From Microbaculum sp051390635 (GTDB taxonomy: Bacteria; Pseudomonadota; Alphaproteobacteria; Rhizobiales; Tepidamorphaceae), in the NCBI RefSeq assembly GCF_051390635.1, contig NZ_JBPODT010000003.1, positions 186,001 to 250,000 of the forward strand: a stretch of 64,000 nucleotides of DNA. The letters are read 5' to 3'. How positions within the stretch are numbered: position 1 is the first letter of the stretch; each line of letters begins with the position of its first letter. Below the pieces are notes generated by a model, which saw nothing but the letters and a program-made list of their open reading frames with translations, made no database searches and had not been told where the DNA came from. Both the position numbers and the translations under genes were made by a program. This document shows, piece by piece, positions 45,058 through 52,648 of this stretch.

Positions 45058-45493
45058 CGGCGTGTACTTCCCGCTTGGCGATATTGGCGAGCATTTCGGC
45101 GCCGCGATTGGCCGCCGGCAGCCCCCGGAACAGGAAGCACAGGCTGATCACCGCCTGCATTTCCTCCCAGGTCGCCCCCGCGCGCCGCGCGGCAATCCCG
45201 TGTAACGCGGCGGCATCGCTCATGTCCATCAGCAGCATGCCGAACAGCATGAGCTGCGCCGTCTTCACGTCGAAGCATGTCGGATACATCGCGTGCTCGC
45301 GCATCCGCTCCTGCAGATCGACGATCTCCGGGTCGATGGCGCCGGTGACGTTGAGGCGCGCCTCGATGCGCGGCGGCAGGAAGCCGATCAGCGCCTCGTA
45401 GATCCTGCCCCGCTCCTCGGCGGTGGCTTTCGTGTCGGCATAGGGGCCGATGCGCTGGCGCACGGCGTCCTTGTCTATCCGGGGAGGGATCAT
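45041..45493 (-). CDS. Carboxymuconolactone decarboxylase (CMD/AhpD-like) family protein
   Basis: 150 residues, all-helical CMD-type domain: residues ~80-130 hold AAALHGIAARRAGATWEEMQ and ISLCFLFRGLPAANRGAEML, corresponding to the CMD core. The AhpD CxxC active site is absent, so it is not an alkylhydroperoxidase. It lies between the dioxygenase and dehydrogenase genes of the hpa cluster, where the isomerase (HpaF) or decarboxylase (HpaG) might be expected. An enzymatic step in this pathway is possible but unproved. Confidence 0.8.
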   Translation of the reverse strand: MIPPRIDKDAVRQRIGPYADTKATAEERGRIYEALIGFLPPRIEARLNVTGAIDPEIVDLQERMREHAMYPTCFDVKTAQLMLFGMLLMDMSDAAALHGIAARRAGATWEEMQAVISLCFLFRGLPAANRGAEMLANIAKREVHADAEGR

Positions 45494-45557
45494 GCGGCCT
45501 TCTCCGTATGTAACCGTGTCGTGCCCGCTGTAAGTGTAGTGCCTGGGAACCGGGCTC

Positions 45558-46619
45558 TCAGAAGAATACGGGGAACGACTTGGAATCCGCCACCGGTTCC
45601 CCCGACTCCTCGGCGTCGCCCGGCACGTCCGGGGTGGCGTACTGGATGAAGCTGTCGGGCAGGCTGCCGCCCCAGTAGACGCCGGTGCCGCGCTCCTCCT
45701 CGTTCCAGGTCACCGGTTCCCAGTCTGGCGCGAACACCAGGTAGCTGCCCGAATAGATCTCCACCCGGTTGCCGCCCGGCTCGTAGGTATAGAGGTAGAA
45801 GCCCTGCGAGTTGTTGTGCTTGGCCGGACCCGCCTCGATGAACACGCCGTTCTCGGAGAGGATGTCGGCGGCGCGCAGCACGTCCTCGCGATTGTCGACC
45901 CACAGCGAGAAGTGGTGCAGGCGGCCGTGCGCGCCCTTCACGTCGACGACGTAGGCGAGTTGGTGATGCACCGGGGAGGGGCTCATCCACGAGCCGATCT
46001 CGGTCGCGCCCTTGTTGAAGCGCACCTGCTCGCGCAGCTGGAAGCCGAGGACCTTTTGCGCGAACGTGCGGTTCGCCTCGACGTCCTTGGCCAGCAGCGC
46101 GAGGTGGTCGATGCGGCGCACCCCGACGCCGCGGCCGGAATATTTCTGCGGCAGGTTCTTCAGCGACGACTTGAGGTGGTCGGGCGCCTCGTAGTGCTGC
46201 TCCTCGAAATAGACCTCCATCGTGTGGCCGTCGGGGTCGTGGAAGCGGTACGAGCGGCCGCGGCCGAAATCGCCGTTGGTCCAGCCGATGCCCAGGCCCA
46301 GCGCCTCGATCTCGGCGGCCCGCCGCTCCAGCGCCGGCTCGCTGGTCGCCCGCCACGAGATGACGCCCGGCCCGGCCCGGTCGGCGGCCGTCAGCTTCAG
46401 CGTGCTGGCGGCATAGTCGCCGTAGCCGCGCAGGTAGACGGAATTGCCCAGCGTGTGCACCGTCTCCATGCCGAGGATGTCGTGGAAGTACCAGAGGCTG
46501 TCCTCGGGCTTCGGCGTGAACAGTTCGACGCTGCCCAGATGCGCGATGTCGTGAATCGGTTCCCTGGCGCTGATGTCTTTGGCGCTCATCTCTCTGTCGC
46601 TCATGTTCCTGTCGTTCAT
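45558..46619 (-). CDS. hpaD: Homoprotocatechuate-type 2,3-dioxygenase (extradiol, VOC fold)
   Basis: 353 residues with two vicinal-oxygen-chelate domains. Iron ligands are expected as His in IDHLALLAKDV (~residue 173), His in GRLHHFSLWVDN (~235) and Glu in GGNRVEIYSGSYLV (~287). This is the type I (Fe/Mn, Brevibacterium/Arthrobacter-like) homoprotocatechuate dioxygenase, unrelated in fold to the E. coli LigB-type HpaD. It opens the aromatic ring of 3,4-dihydroxyphenylacetate. It is the promoter-proximal gene of the hpa operon. ATG 46619 has GGGAGG upstream; the first 20 residues are a four-fold repeat. The symbol is by role. Confidence 0.85.
   Translation of the reverse strand: MNDRNMSDREMSAKDISAREPIHDIAHLGSVELFTPKPEDSLWYFHDILGMETVHTLGNSVYLRGYGDYAASTLKLTAADRAGPGVISWRATSEPALERRAAEIEALGLGIGWTNGDFGRGRSYRFHDPDGHTMEVYFEEQHYEAPDHLKSSLKNLPQKYSGRGVGVRRIDHLALLAKDVEANRTFAQKVLGFQLREQVRFNKGATEIGSWMSPSPVHHQLAYVVDVKGAHGRLHHFSLWVDNREDVLRAADILSENGVFIEAGPAKHNNSQGFYLYTYEPGGNRVEIYSGSYLVFAPDWEPVTWNEEERGTGVYWGGSLPDSFIQYATPDVPGDAEESGEPVADSKSFPVFF
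46560..46619 (-). repeat. Four 15-bp tandem units at the start of the dioxygenase gene
   Basis: Codons 1-20 consist of four imperfect 15-bp units of form ATGAGCGACAGAGAG (46605-46619, 46590-46604, 46575-46589, 46560-46574), encoding M(N/S)(D/A)(R/K)x-like pentapeptides. Three units start with ATG. Slippage could add or remove in-frame starts. Confidence 0.9.
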
Positions 46620-47100
46620 GGCGGTCCTCCCGAACGGATGCGCGGCGGCCGGCCGTCGCGCCCCACGCGACAGCGGGCCGGCCTTATCGGGAAATTAGTT
46701 TGGGCCACAAATCGATAGCGCGCCTTGATCTTCCGCAAGCCCGCGCGACGGGGCCAGCGGTGGTCAGAACCCGAGGCCCACGCAGGTTTTTCCGGGCCAA
46801 GCGCGTCCGCTGCGGCTACACTGGCGCCGGGATCGTCCGATTCGGGGGGCGCAACGCGAAAGGCGCCGGATCGGGGCGTTCGCCGCGACCCGGTGCCGCA
46901 AGCGGTCATCGTCGATTTACCGAATGTGATTTGCCGCGTACGGTCCGGGAGCTTCGCGGGACGCCTTGATGCGGGTTGTGGTCCGCGTTGACGCATGTCA
47001 ATGCGTTCGCAGTCCCGGAAATGTTGGTAGCATGGACGATCCCGCCGGGTGCGAACCCGTGGGGTTGTGAACTAGAGACGGAATCGGAACGGATCCCGAT
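46620..47100. promoter_or_regulatory. 481-bp divergent promoter region of hpa operon and ccoNOQP
   Basis: No convincing gene was found; the short open frames have no ribosome sites and look like GC-rich noise. On the left end is the ribosome site of the dioxygenase gene. On the right are a perfect FNR/FixK palindrome (46988-47001) and possible -10 sequences at 47024-47033, placed to drive ccoN. Confidence 0.7.
46988..47001 (+). promoter_or_regulatory. FNR/FixK box upstream of ccoNOQP
   Basis: TTGAC-GCAT-GTCAA is a perfect palindrome of the FNR/FixK type. Its centre is ~106 bp before the ccoN start. -10-like sequences at 47024-47029 (TTGGTA) or 47028-47033 (TAGCAT) put the site at about -41 to -46, a class II activator position. 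Confidence 0.88.
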
Positions 47101-48756
47101 ATGGCACGCTCAATTACGGCGAAATCGTTTAGGATGGACGAGGGAAGCGTCATCGCCCTTCTCGTCCTGAGTGTTCTGGCAAGCCTGCTGATCGCGGCGA
47201 AGACGCATGACGCGGCCATGGAGTTCCATGGCTGGCTGGGGCTCGCGGCCGGAGTGATCGGCATCTTCGCCGTCCTCAACGCCTATTTTAAGCGGGAAGC
47301 CGACATTCCCGAGGAGATCGACGGCAAGCCGAACTACCAGATGGGCCCGGTCAAGGTCGCGACCGCCCTCTCCGTGGTCTGGGGTGTCGCCGGGTTCCTG
47401 GTCGGCCTGATCATCGCGCTCCAGCTCGCCTGGCCGGCGTTCAACTTCGACCTTCCCTGGATCAGTTTCGGGCGCCTGCGGCCGCTGCACACCTCGGCGG
47501 TGATCTTCGCCTTCGGCGGCAACGTCCTGATCGCCTCGTCCATGTACGTGGTCCAGCGCACCTCGCGCGCCCGCATGGCCGGCGGCATGTGGCCGTGGTT
47601 CGTCGTCTGGGGCTACAACTTCTTCATCGTCATCGCTGGCACCGGCTACCTGCTGGGCGTCACCCAGTCCAAGGAATACGCCGAGCCGGAATGGTACGCC
47701 GACCTGTGGCTGACCATCGTCTGGGTCGTCTACCTGCTGGTCTTCCTGGGCACGCTGTGGAAGCGCAAGGAACCGCACATCTACGTGGCGAACTGGTTCT
47801 ATCTTGCCTTCATCATCACCATCGCGATGTTGCACCTGATCAACAACGCGACCGTTCCCGTCTCCTTCACCGAGCCCAAGTCCTACATCGTCTGGTCCGG
47901 CGTCCAGGACGCCATGACCCAGTGGTGGTACGGCCATAACGCGGTCGGCTTCTTCCTCACCGCCGGCTTCCTGGCCATCATGTACTACTTCGTGCCGAAG
48001 CGGGCCGAGCGGCCGGTCTATTCCTACCGCCTCTCGATCATCCACTTCTGGTCGCTGATCTTCCTCTACATCTGGGCCGGTCCCCACCACCTGCACTACA
48101 CGGCGGTGCCGCAATGGGCGCAGACGCTGGGCATGACCTTCTCGATCATACTGTGGATGCCGTCCTGGGGCGGCATGATCAACGGCCTGATGACGCTGTC
48201 GGGCGCCTGGGACAAGCTGCGCACCGATCCGGTGCTGCGCATGCTGGTCGTCTCCGTGGCGTTCTACGGCATGTCGACCTTCGAGGGGCCGCTGATGTCG
48301 GTCCGCGCGGTCAACAGCCTCAGCCACTACACCGACTGGACCATCGGCCACGTGCATTCCGGCGCGCTCGGCTGGGTCGGTTTCGTCTCTTTCGGCGCCA
48401 TCTACTGCCTGGTGCCGTGGCTGTGGAACCGCAAGGGGCTGTACTCGCTCAAGCTGGTCAACTGGCACTTCTGGATCGCCACCATCGGCATCGTCCTCTA
48501 CATCACCTCGATGTGGGTGTCGGGCATCATGCAGGGCCTGATGTGGCGCGCCTACACGGACCTCGGCTTCCTCGAGTACTCGTTCATCGAGACCGTGGCG
48601 GCGATGCATCCCTTCTACGTCATCCGCGCGCTCGGCGGCCTTCTGTTCGTCCTCGGCTCGCTGATCATGGCCTACAACCTCTGGATGACGGTGCGCTACG
48701 GCGAGCCGGCCGAAGAAACGGCCGGTCAGCCCGCCGCGGTGCAGCCGGCTGAGTGA
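47101..48756 (+). CDS. ccoN: cbb3-type cytochrome c oxidase subunit I
   Basis: 551 residues with about 14 membrane helices. It is the catalytic haem b/haem b3-CuB subunit of the high-affinity oxidase: RLRPLHTSAVIFAFGGN (haem b His), WWYGHNAVGFFLTAG (CuB His), HHLHYTAVPQWAQTLG (CuB His pair) and TIGHVHSGALGWVGF (haem ligands). It reduces O2 to water at very low oxygen in the inner membrane. It is the first gene of ccoNOQP with a FixK box upstream, so it is microaerobically induced. Also named fixN. Confidence 0.97.
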   Translation: MARSITAKSFRMDEGSVIALLVLSVLASLLIAAKTHDAAMEFHGWLGLAAGVIGIFAVLNAYFKREADIPEEIDGKPNYQMGPVKVATALSVVWGVAGFLVGLIIALQLAWPAFNFDLPWISFGRLRPLHTSAVIFAFGGNVLIASSMYVVQRTSRARMAGGMWPWFVVWGYNFFIVIAGTGYLLGVTQSKEYAEPEWYADLWLTIVWVVYLLVFLGTLWKRKEPHIYVANWFYLAFIITIAMLHLINNATVPVSFTEPKSYIVWSGVQDAMTQWWYGHNAVGFFLTAGFLAIMYYFVPKRAERPVYSYRLSIIHFWSLIFLYIWAGPHHLHYTAVPQWAQTLGMTFSIILWMPSWGGMINGLMTLSGAWDKLRTDPVLRMLVVSVAFYGMSTFEGPLMSVRAVNSLSHYTDWTIGHVHSGALGWVGFVSFGAIYCLVPWLWNRKGLYSLKLVNWHFWIATIGIVLYITSMWVSGIMQGLMWRAYTDLGFLEYSFIETVAAMHPFYVIRALGGLLFVLGSLIMAYNLWMTVRYGEPAEETAGQPAAVQPAE

Positions 48757-48769
48757 GGAGGATCGAGCA

Positions 48770-49501
48770 ATGATGAACAAACACGCGATCTTCGAGAAGA
48801 ACTCGATCATCCTCACCGTCGGGATCCTCATCGTGGTTTCCATCGGCGGGCTGGTCGAGCTCGTGCCCAACTTCTACCTGAAGTCGACCGTGGAGAAGGT
48901 CGAGGGCATGCGGCCGTACACGCCGCTGGAGCTGGCCGGACGCAACATCTACGTCCGCGAGGGCTGCTATCTCTGCCACAGCCAGATGATCCGCACCCTG
49001 CGCGACGAGGTGGAGCGCTACGGCCACTACTCGCTGGCGGCCGAGTCGATGTACGACCATCCCTTCCAGTGGGGCTCCAAGCGCACCGGCCCGGATCTCG
49101 CCCGGGTCGGGGGCAAGTACTCCGACGCCTGGCACTACGACCACCTGATCGATCCGCGTTCGGTGGTGCCGGAATCGATCATGCCGAGCTATCGCTGGCT
49201 GGCCACGACCGAGCTCCGGATCGCCGACATCGCCGCGGACCTGAAGACCAACGCCATCGTCGGCGTGCCCTACAGCGCGGAAATGATCGAGAGCGCCCGG
49301 GCCGACCTGATGGCCCAGGCCGATCCCGACGCCGATACCGACGGTCTGATCGAGCGCTATCCCGGCGCCCAGGTTCGCGCCTTCGACGGCGATCCGGGCC
49401 GGCTCACCGAGATGGATGCGGTCATCGCCTATCTGCAAATGCTTGGCACCCTGGTCGACTTCTCCACCTACGACGACCAAGCCGACATCAATCTGAGGTA
49501 G
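48770..49501 (+). CDS. ccoO: cbb3-type cytochrome c oxidase subunit II
   Basis: 243 residues. One N-terminal membrane helix (~15-33) anchors a periplasmic monohaem cytochrome c domain with the haem site CYLCHSQMIRTL (CxxCH, ~residues 65-69). It passes electrons from CcoP to the CcoN centre. GAGGAGG-type sequence precedes ATG 48770, 13 bp after ccoN. Length and motif are typical for CcoO/FixO. Confidence 0.96.
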   Translation: MMNKHAIFEKNSIILTVGILIVVSIGGLVELVPNFYLKSTVEKVEGMRPYTPLELAGRNIYVREGCYLCHSQMIRTLRDEVERYGHYSLAAESMYDHPFQWGSKRTGPDLARVGGKYSDAWHYDHLIDPRSVVPESIMPSYRWLATTELRIADIAADLKTNAIVGVPYSAEMIESARADLMAQADPDADTDGLIERYPGAQVRAFDGDPGRLTEMDAVIAYLQMLGTLVDFSTYDDQADINLR

Positions 49502-49505
49502 GGCA

Positions 49506-49652
49506 ATGTACGAACGGCTCGCGCAATTCGCCCAAACCTGGGGTCTCGTCTATTTCGTGATCCTGTTCCTTATCGTGCTCGTCTACGCGCTCTGGCCTCG
49601 GAACAAAGAGCGTTTCGATGAAGCCTCCAAGATCCCGCTCCGGGAGGACTGA
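49506..49652 (+). CDS. ccoQ: cbb3-type cytochrome c oxidase subunit CcoQ
   Basis: 48-residue protein with one membrane helix (~15-30, VYFVILFLIVLVYALWP) and the characteristic short C-terminus NKERFDEASKIPLRED. CcoQ/FixQ stabilises the oxidase complex. The ATG at 49506 follows the ccoO stop by 4 bp. This gene is short enough to be missed by automatic calling. Confidence 0.95.
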   Translation: MYERLAQFAQTWGLVYFVILFLIVLVYALWPRNKERFDEASKIPLRED

Positions 49653-49656
49653 TTCC

Positions 49657-50526
49657 ATGGTCAAAAAGGAAATCGACGAAATCACGGGTACCGAGACCAC
49701 CGGTCACGAGTGGGACGGCCTCAAGGAGCTGAATACGCCATTGCCGCGCTGGTGGCTGTGGACCTTCTACGCCACCATCGTCTGGGCGGTGTTCTACTGG
49801 GTGATGATGCCGTCCTGGCCGCTCATCAACGATTATGCCCGCGGTATCCGCGGCCATTCCCAGCGCGCCATCGTCATGCAGGAGGTTTCCGCGCTGCAGG
49901 ACATGCGCGGCGAAACCGGCAAGGCGCTCGCCGATGCCTCCCTGCAGGACATCCAGTCGACGCCGAGCCTGCTCGAGTTCGCCATGGCGAACGGCAAGGC
50001 GGCCTTCGGCGACAACTGCGCGCCGTGCCACGGCTCGGGCGGTGGCGGAGCCATCGGCTATCCCAACCTCAACGATGACGCCTGGCTCTGGGGCGGTACC
50101 CTCGACGATATCCACCAGACGCTGCTCTACGGCATCCGGTCGGACAACGACGAGGCGCGCATCGGTGACATGCCCGCCTTCGGGCGCGACGAGATCCTCG
50201 ACACCGACCAGGTGCGCGACGTGGCCAGCTACGTCGCCTCCCTGTCCGGCATGGAGACCAATCCCGCGGCCGATCTCGCCAATGGCCAGACCGTTTATGC
50301 CGACAACTGCGCCGCCTGCCATGGCGACAACGGCGAGGGCATGACGGAGGTCGGCGCGCCGAACCTGACCGACAACATCTGGCTGTATGGCGGCGATCTG
50401 AATGCGATCGTCCACCGCATCCAGGTCGGCGGCGGCAGCGTCATGCCGGCGTGGGTCGACAGGCTCGATCCGGTGACGCTGAAATCGCTTGCGGTGTACG
50501 TGCATAGTCTGGGCGGCGGCGAATAG
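49657..50526 (+). CDS. ccoP: cbb3-type cytochrome c oxidase subunit III (dihaem)
   Basis: 289 residues. A short cytoplasmic N-terminus and membrane helix (~31-55, WWLWTFYATIVWAVFYWVMM) are followed by two cytochrome c domains with CxxCH sites at residues 121-125 (CAPCH) and ~218-222 (CAACH), with Met ligands in GDMPAFG and SVMPAW. It receives electrons from soluble cytochrome c. The start is ATG 49657, with GGGAGGA upstream inside the ccoQ end. An upstream in-frame ATG inside ccoQ is not used. Confidence 0.96.
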   Translation: MVKKEIDEITGTETTGHEWDGLKELNTPLPRWWLWTFYATIVWAVFYWVMMPSWPLINDYARGIRGHSQRAIVMQEVSALQDMRGETGKALADASLQDIQSTPSLLEFAMANGKAAFGDNCAPCHGSGGGGAIGYPNLNDDAWLWGGTLDDIHQTLLYGIRSDNDEARIGDMPAFGRDEILDTDQVRDVASYVASLSGMETNPAADLANGQTVYADNCAACHGDNGEGMTEVGAPNLTDNIWLYGGDLNAIVHRIQVGGGSVMPAWVDRLDPVTLKSLAVYVHSLGGGE

Positions 50527-50623
50527 CCGCGCCCCGCGCGACCAAGTGTCCGCTTGCCTGGGGAGCCGGCGGGCACCAACTTCCAGCCGCCGACAGCGAG
50601 AGGCGGTAGAGGAGTAGCAGACG

Positions 50624-52078
50624 ATGCGTGTTGATACGGGTGTTGGCAGCGGCGGAACCCCAACGTCGCTCTATGCCCCCCGCAAGAAGGTCTACCCGCA
50701 GAAGGTCGAGGGTACGTTCCGCTCCATCAAGTGGGCGGTGATGATGCTCACGCTCGGAGTGTACTATTTCACCCCCTTCATTCGCTGGGACCGCGGCCCC
50801 AATGCGCCCGATCAGGCTGTCCTGATCGATTTCCCGGGCCGTCGCTTCTACTTCTTCTTCATCGAGATCTGGCCGCAGGAGGTGTACTACATCACCGGCC
50901 TCCTGATCCTGGCCTCGATGGTCCTGTTCCTGATGAACGCGGTCGCCGGCCGGCTCTGGTGCGGCTATTTGTGCCCGCAGACGGTCTGGACCGATCTGTT
51001 CTATGCCGTCGAGCGCCTGATCGAGGGCGATCGCCGCGAGCGCATGAAGGCCGACAAGGGCGGTTGGACGCCGACCCTGGTCATGGAGAAGGTCTCCAAG
51101 CACACCCTGTGGATACTGATCGCCTGGTGGACCGGCGGCGCCTGGGTGCTCTACTTCGCCGATGCGCCGACCCTGGTGCGCGAGCTCGCGACCTTCCAGG
51201 CCTCGCCGATGGCCTATTTGTGGATCGGCATCCTCACCTTTACCACCTACCTGCTGGCCGGCTTCGCCCGGGAGCAGGTCTGCGTCTACATGTGCCCGTG
51301 GCCGCGCATTCAGGCGGCGCTGACCGACGAATGGGCGCTGAACGTCACCTATAAGTACGACCGTGGCGAACCGCGCATGTCGCTCAAGCAGGCCGAGAAG
51401 GTGGTCGCCGCCGGCGAACAGGCAGGCGACTGCATCGACTGTTTCCAGTGCGTCGCCGTCTGCCCGACCGGCATCGACATCCGTGACGGCCTGCAGCTCG
51501 AATGCATCCAGTGCGGCCTGTGCATCGACGCCTGCAACACGGTGATGGACAAGATCGGCCGCCCGCGCGGCCTGATCGGCTACGACACCGACATCAACCT
51601 TCACCGCCGCGAGGAAGGCAAGCCGCCGATCTTCCGGTTCTTCCGGGCGCGGACGCTCATCTACGTGGCGATCATCGCCGCCGTCGCCGGCATCATGGCT
51701 TACACCCTGGCCACCCGCAGCAGTCTCGGCATCAGCGTCCTGCACGACCGCAATCCGCTGTTCGTGCAGCTCTCCGAGGGCGGCATCCGCAACGGATACA
51801 CGATCCGCATCCTCAACAAGTATCTGGAGCCGACCGATTACGTCCTGTCGCTGGACGGCCTGCCCGGCGCCACCATCGAGGCGGTCGGCGCCGACACGCG
51901 CCAGGACGGCTGGCCGGTGATCACGGTCGACCCCGACAAGTCGCGGGAGGTTCGCGTCCTGGTCAACTCCAGTCCCGGCGAGGCCTTGGCCGAATCAACG
52001 CCGATCACCTTCTGGGTCACCAATCCGGCGACCGGCGAAAGCGAGGCCATGAGTGACTTCTTCCGGGCGCCGAAATAG
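50624..52078 (+). CDS. ccoG: Cytochrome c oxidase accessory protein CcoG (FixG)
   Basis: 484 residues with about five membrane helices and two 4Fe-4S sites. The ferredoxin-like cysteines are CIDCFQCVAVCPTGIDIRDG and CIQCGLCIDACNT (residues ~270-310). More Cys residues in WCGYLCPQTVWTD and CVYMCPWPRIQ fit the family. CcoG is a cupric reductase that delivers Cu(I) for cbb3 assembly (established for homologues). It is the first of the ccoGHIS maturation set, 97 bp after ccoP. A fibronectin-like FixG C-terminal domain ends the protein. Confidence 0.96.
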   Translation: MRVDTGVGSGGTPTSLYAPRKKVYPQKVEGTFRSIKWAVMMLTLGVYYFTPFIRWDRGPNAPDQAVLIDFPGRRFYFFFIEIWPQEVYYITGLLILASMVLFLMNAVAGRLWCGYLCPQTVWTDLFYAVERLIEGDRRERMKADKGGWTPTLVMEKVSKHTLWILIAWWTGGAWVLYFADAPTLVRELATFQASPMAYLWIGILTFTTYLLAGFAREQVCVYMCPWPRIQAALTDEWALNVTYKYDRGEPRMSLKQAEKVVAAGEQAGDCIDCFQCVAVCPTGIDIRDGLQLECIQCGLCIDACNTVMDKIGRPRGLIGYDTDINLHRREEGKPPIFRFFRARTLIYVAIIAAVAGIMAYTLATRSSLGISVLHDRNPLFVQLSEGGIRNGYTIRILNKYLEPTDYVLSLDGLPGATIEAVGADTRQDGWPVITVDPDKSREVRVLVNSSPGEALAESTPITFWVTNPATGESEAMSDFFRAPK

Positions 52079-52104
52079 GATCGTGGAGACAGGTCAGCAA
52101 TGTC

Positions 52105-52614
52105 ATGACGACGGTCGAAGACATGAGTAAGGGCGGTGGTTTCCGCGTTACCGGGCGGACTGTGTTGTTCAGCCTCATCGGCTTCTTCGGGCTGATCACG
52201 GTCGCCAACATCATTATGATCTGGCTGGCGGTCTCGACCAATACCGGTGTCGTCGTCGCCTCCTCCTACCGGGCCGGCAACGCCTATCAGGCCGAGCTCG
52301 ACGCCGCCCGGGCCCAGGTCGAGCGCAACTGGTCGGTCAGCGCCGACGTCGCGCGGACGGCCGACGGCGTGGCCTTCGACGTCACCGTCCGCGATGGCGA
52401 CGGCGCGCCCGTCGGCGGCCTCGAGGTCTCGGCGACGCTCGCAAGTCACGTCAGCGAGGCGGACGACCAACGCGTCGCTCTTTCGGAGGGCGAAATCGGC
52501 CGTTATCGCGGCTCCGCCGGAACGGTCGGCTCGGGCAACTGGCTGCTGATCATCGACGCCATGCGCGGCGACGAACGGGTCTACCGCTCCGAGAACCGGG
52601 TGATGTTGAGATAG
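52105..52614 (+). CDS. fixH: FixH family protein
   Basis: 169 residues. One membrane helix (~16-40, LFSLIGFFGLITVANIIMIW) and a periplasmic beta-sandwich domain with the segment SSYRAGNAYQAELDAARAQ characteristic of FixH. It is required for maturation of the cbb3 oxidase with CcoG, CcoI and CcoS. Start ATG 52105 is 26 bp after ccoG. The order G-H-I-S is the classic one. Confidence 0.94.
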   Translation: MTTVEDMSKGGGFRVTGRTVLFSLIGFFGLITVANIIMIWLAVSTNTGVVVASSYRAGNAYQAELDAARAQVERNWSVSADVARTADGVAFDVTVRDGDGAPVGGLEVSATLASHVSEADDQRVALSEGEIGRYRGSAGTVGSGNWLLIIDAMRGDERVYRSENRVMLR

Positions 52615-52648
52615 GCTCCGGACAGAAGGGTTCGCCAGGGGACAGGCC

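Noticed and set aside
46700..46991. Two overlapping short frames in the hpa-cco intergenic region
   Set aside because: Basic, low-complexity translations without ribosome sites. The stretch is better explained as promoter DNA.
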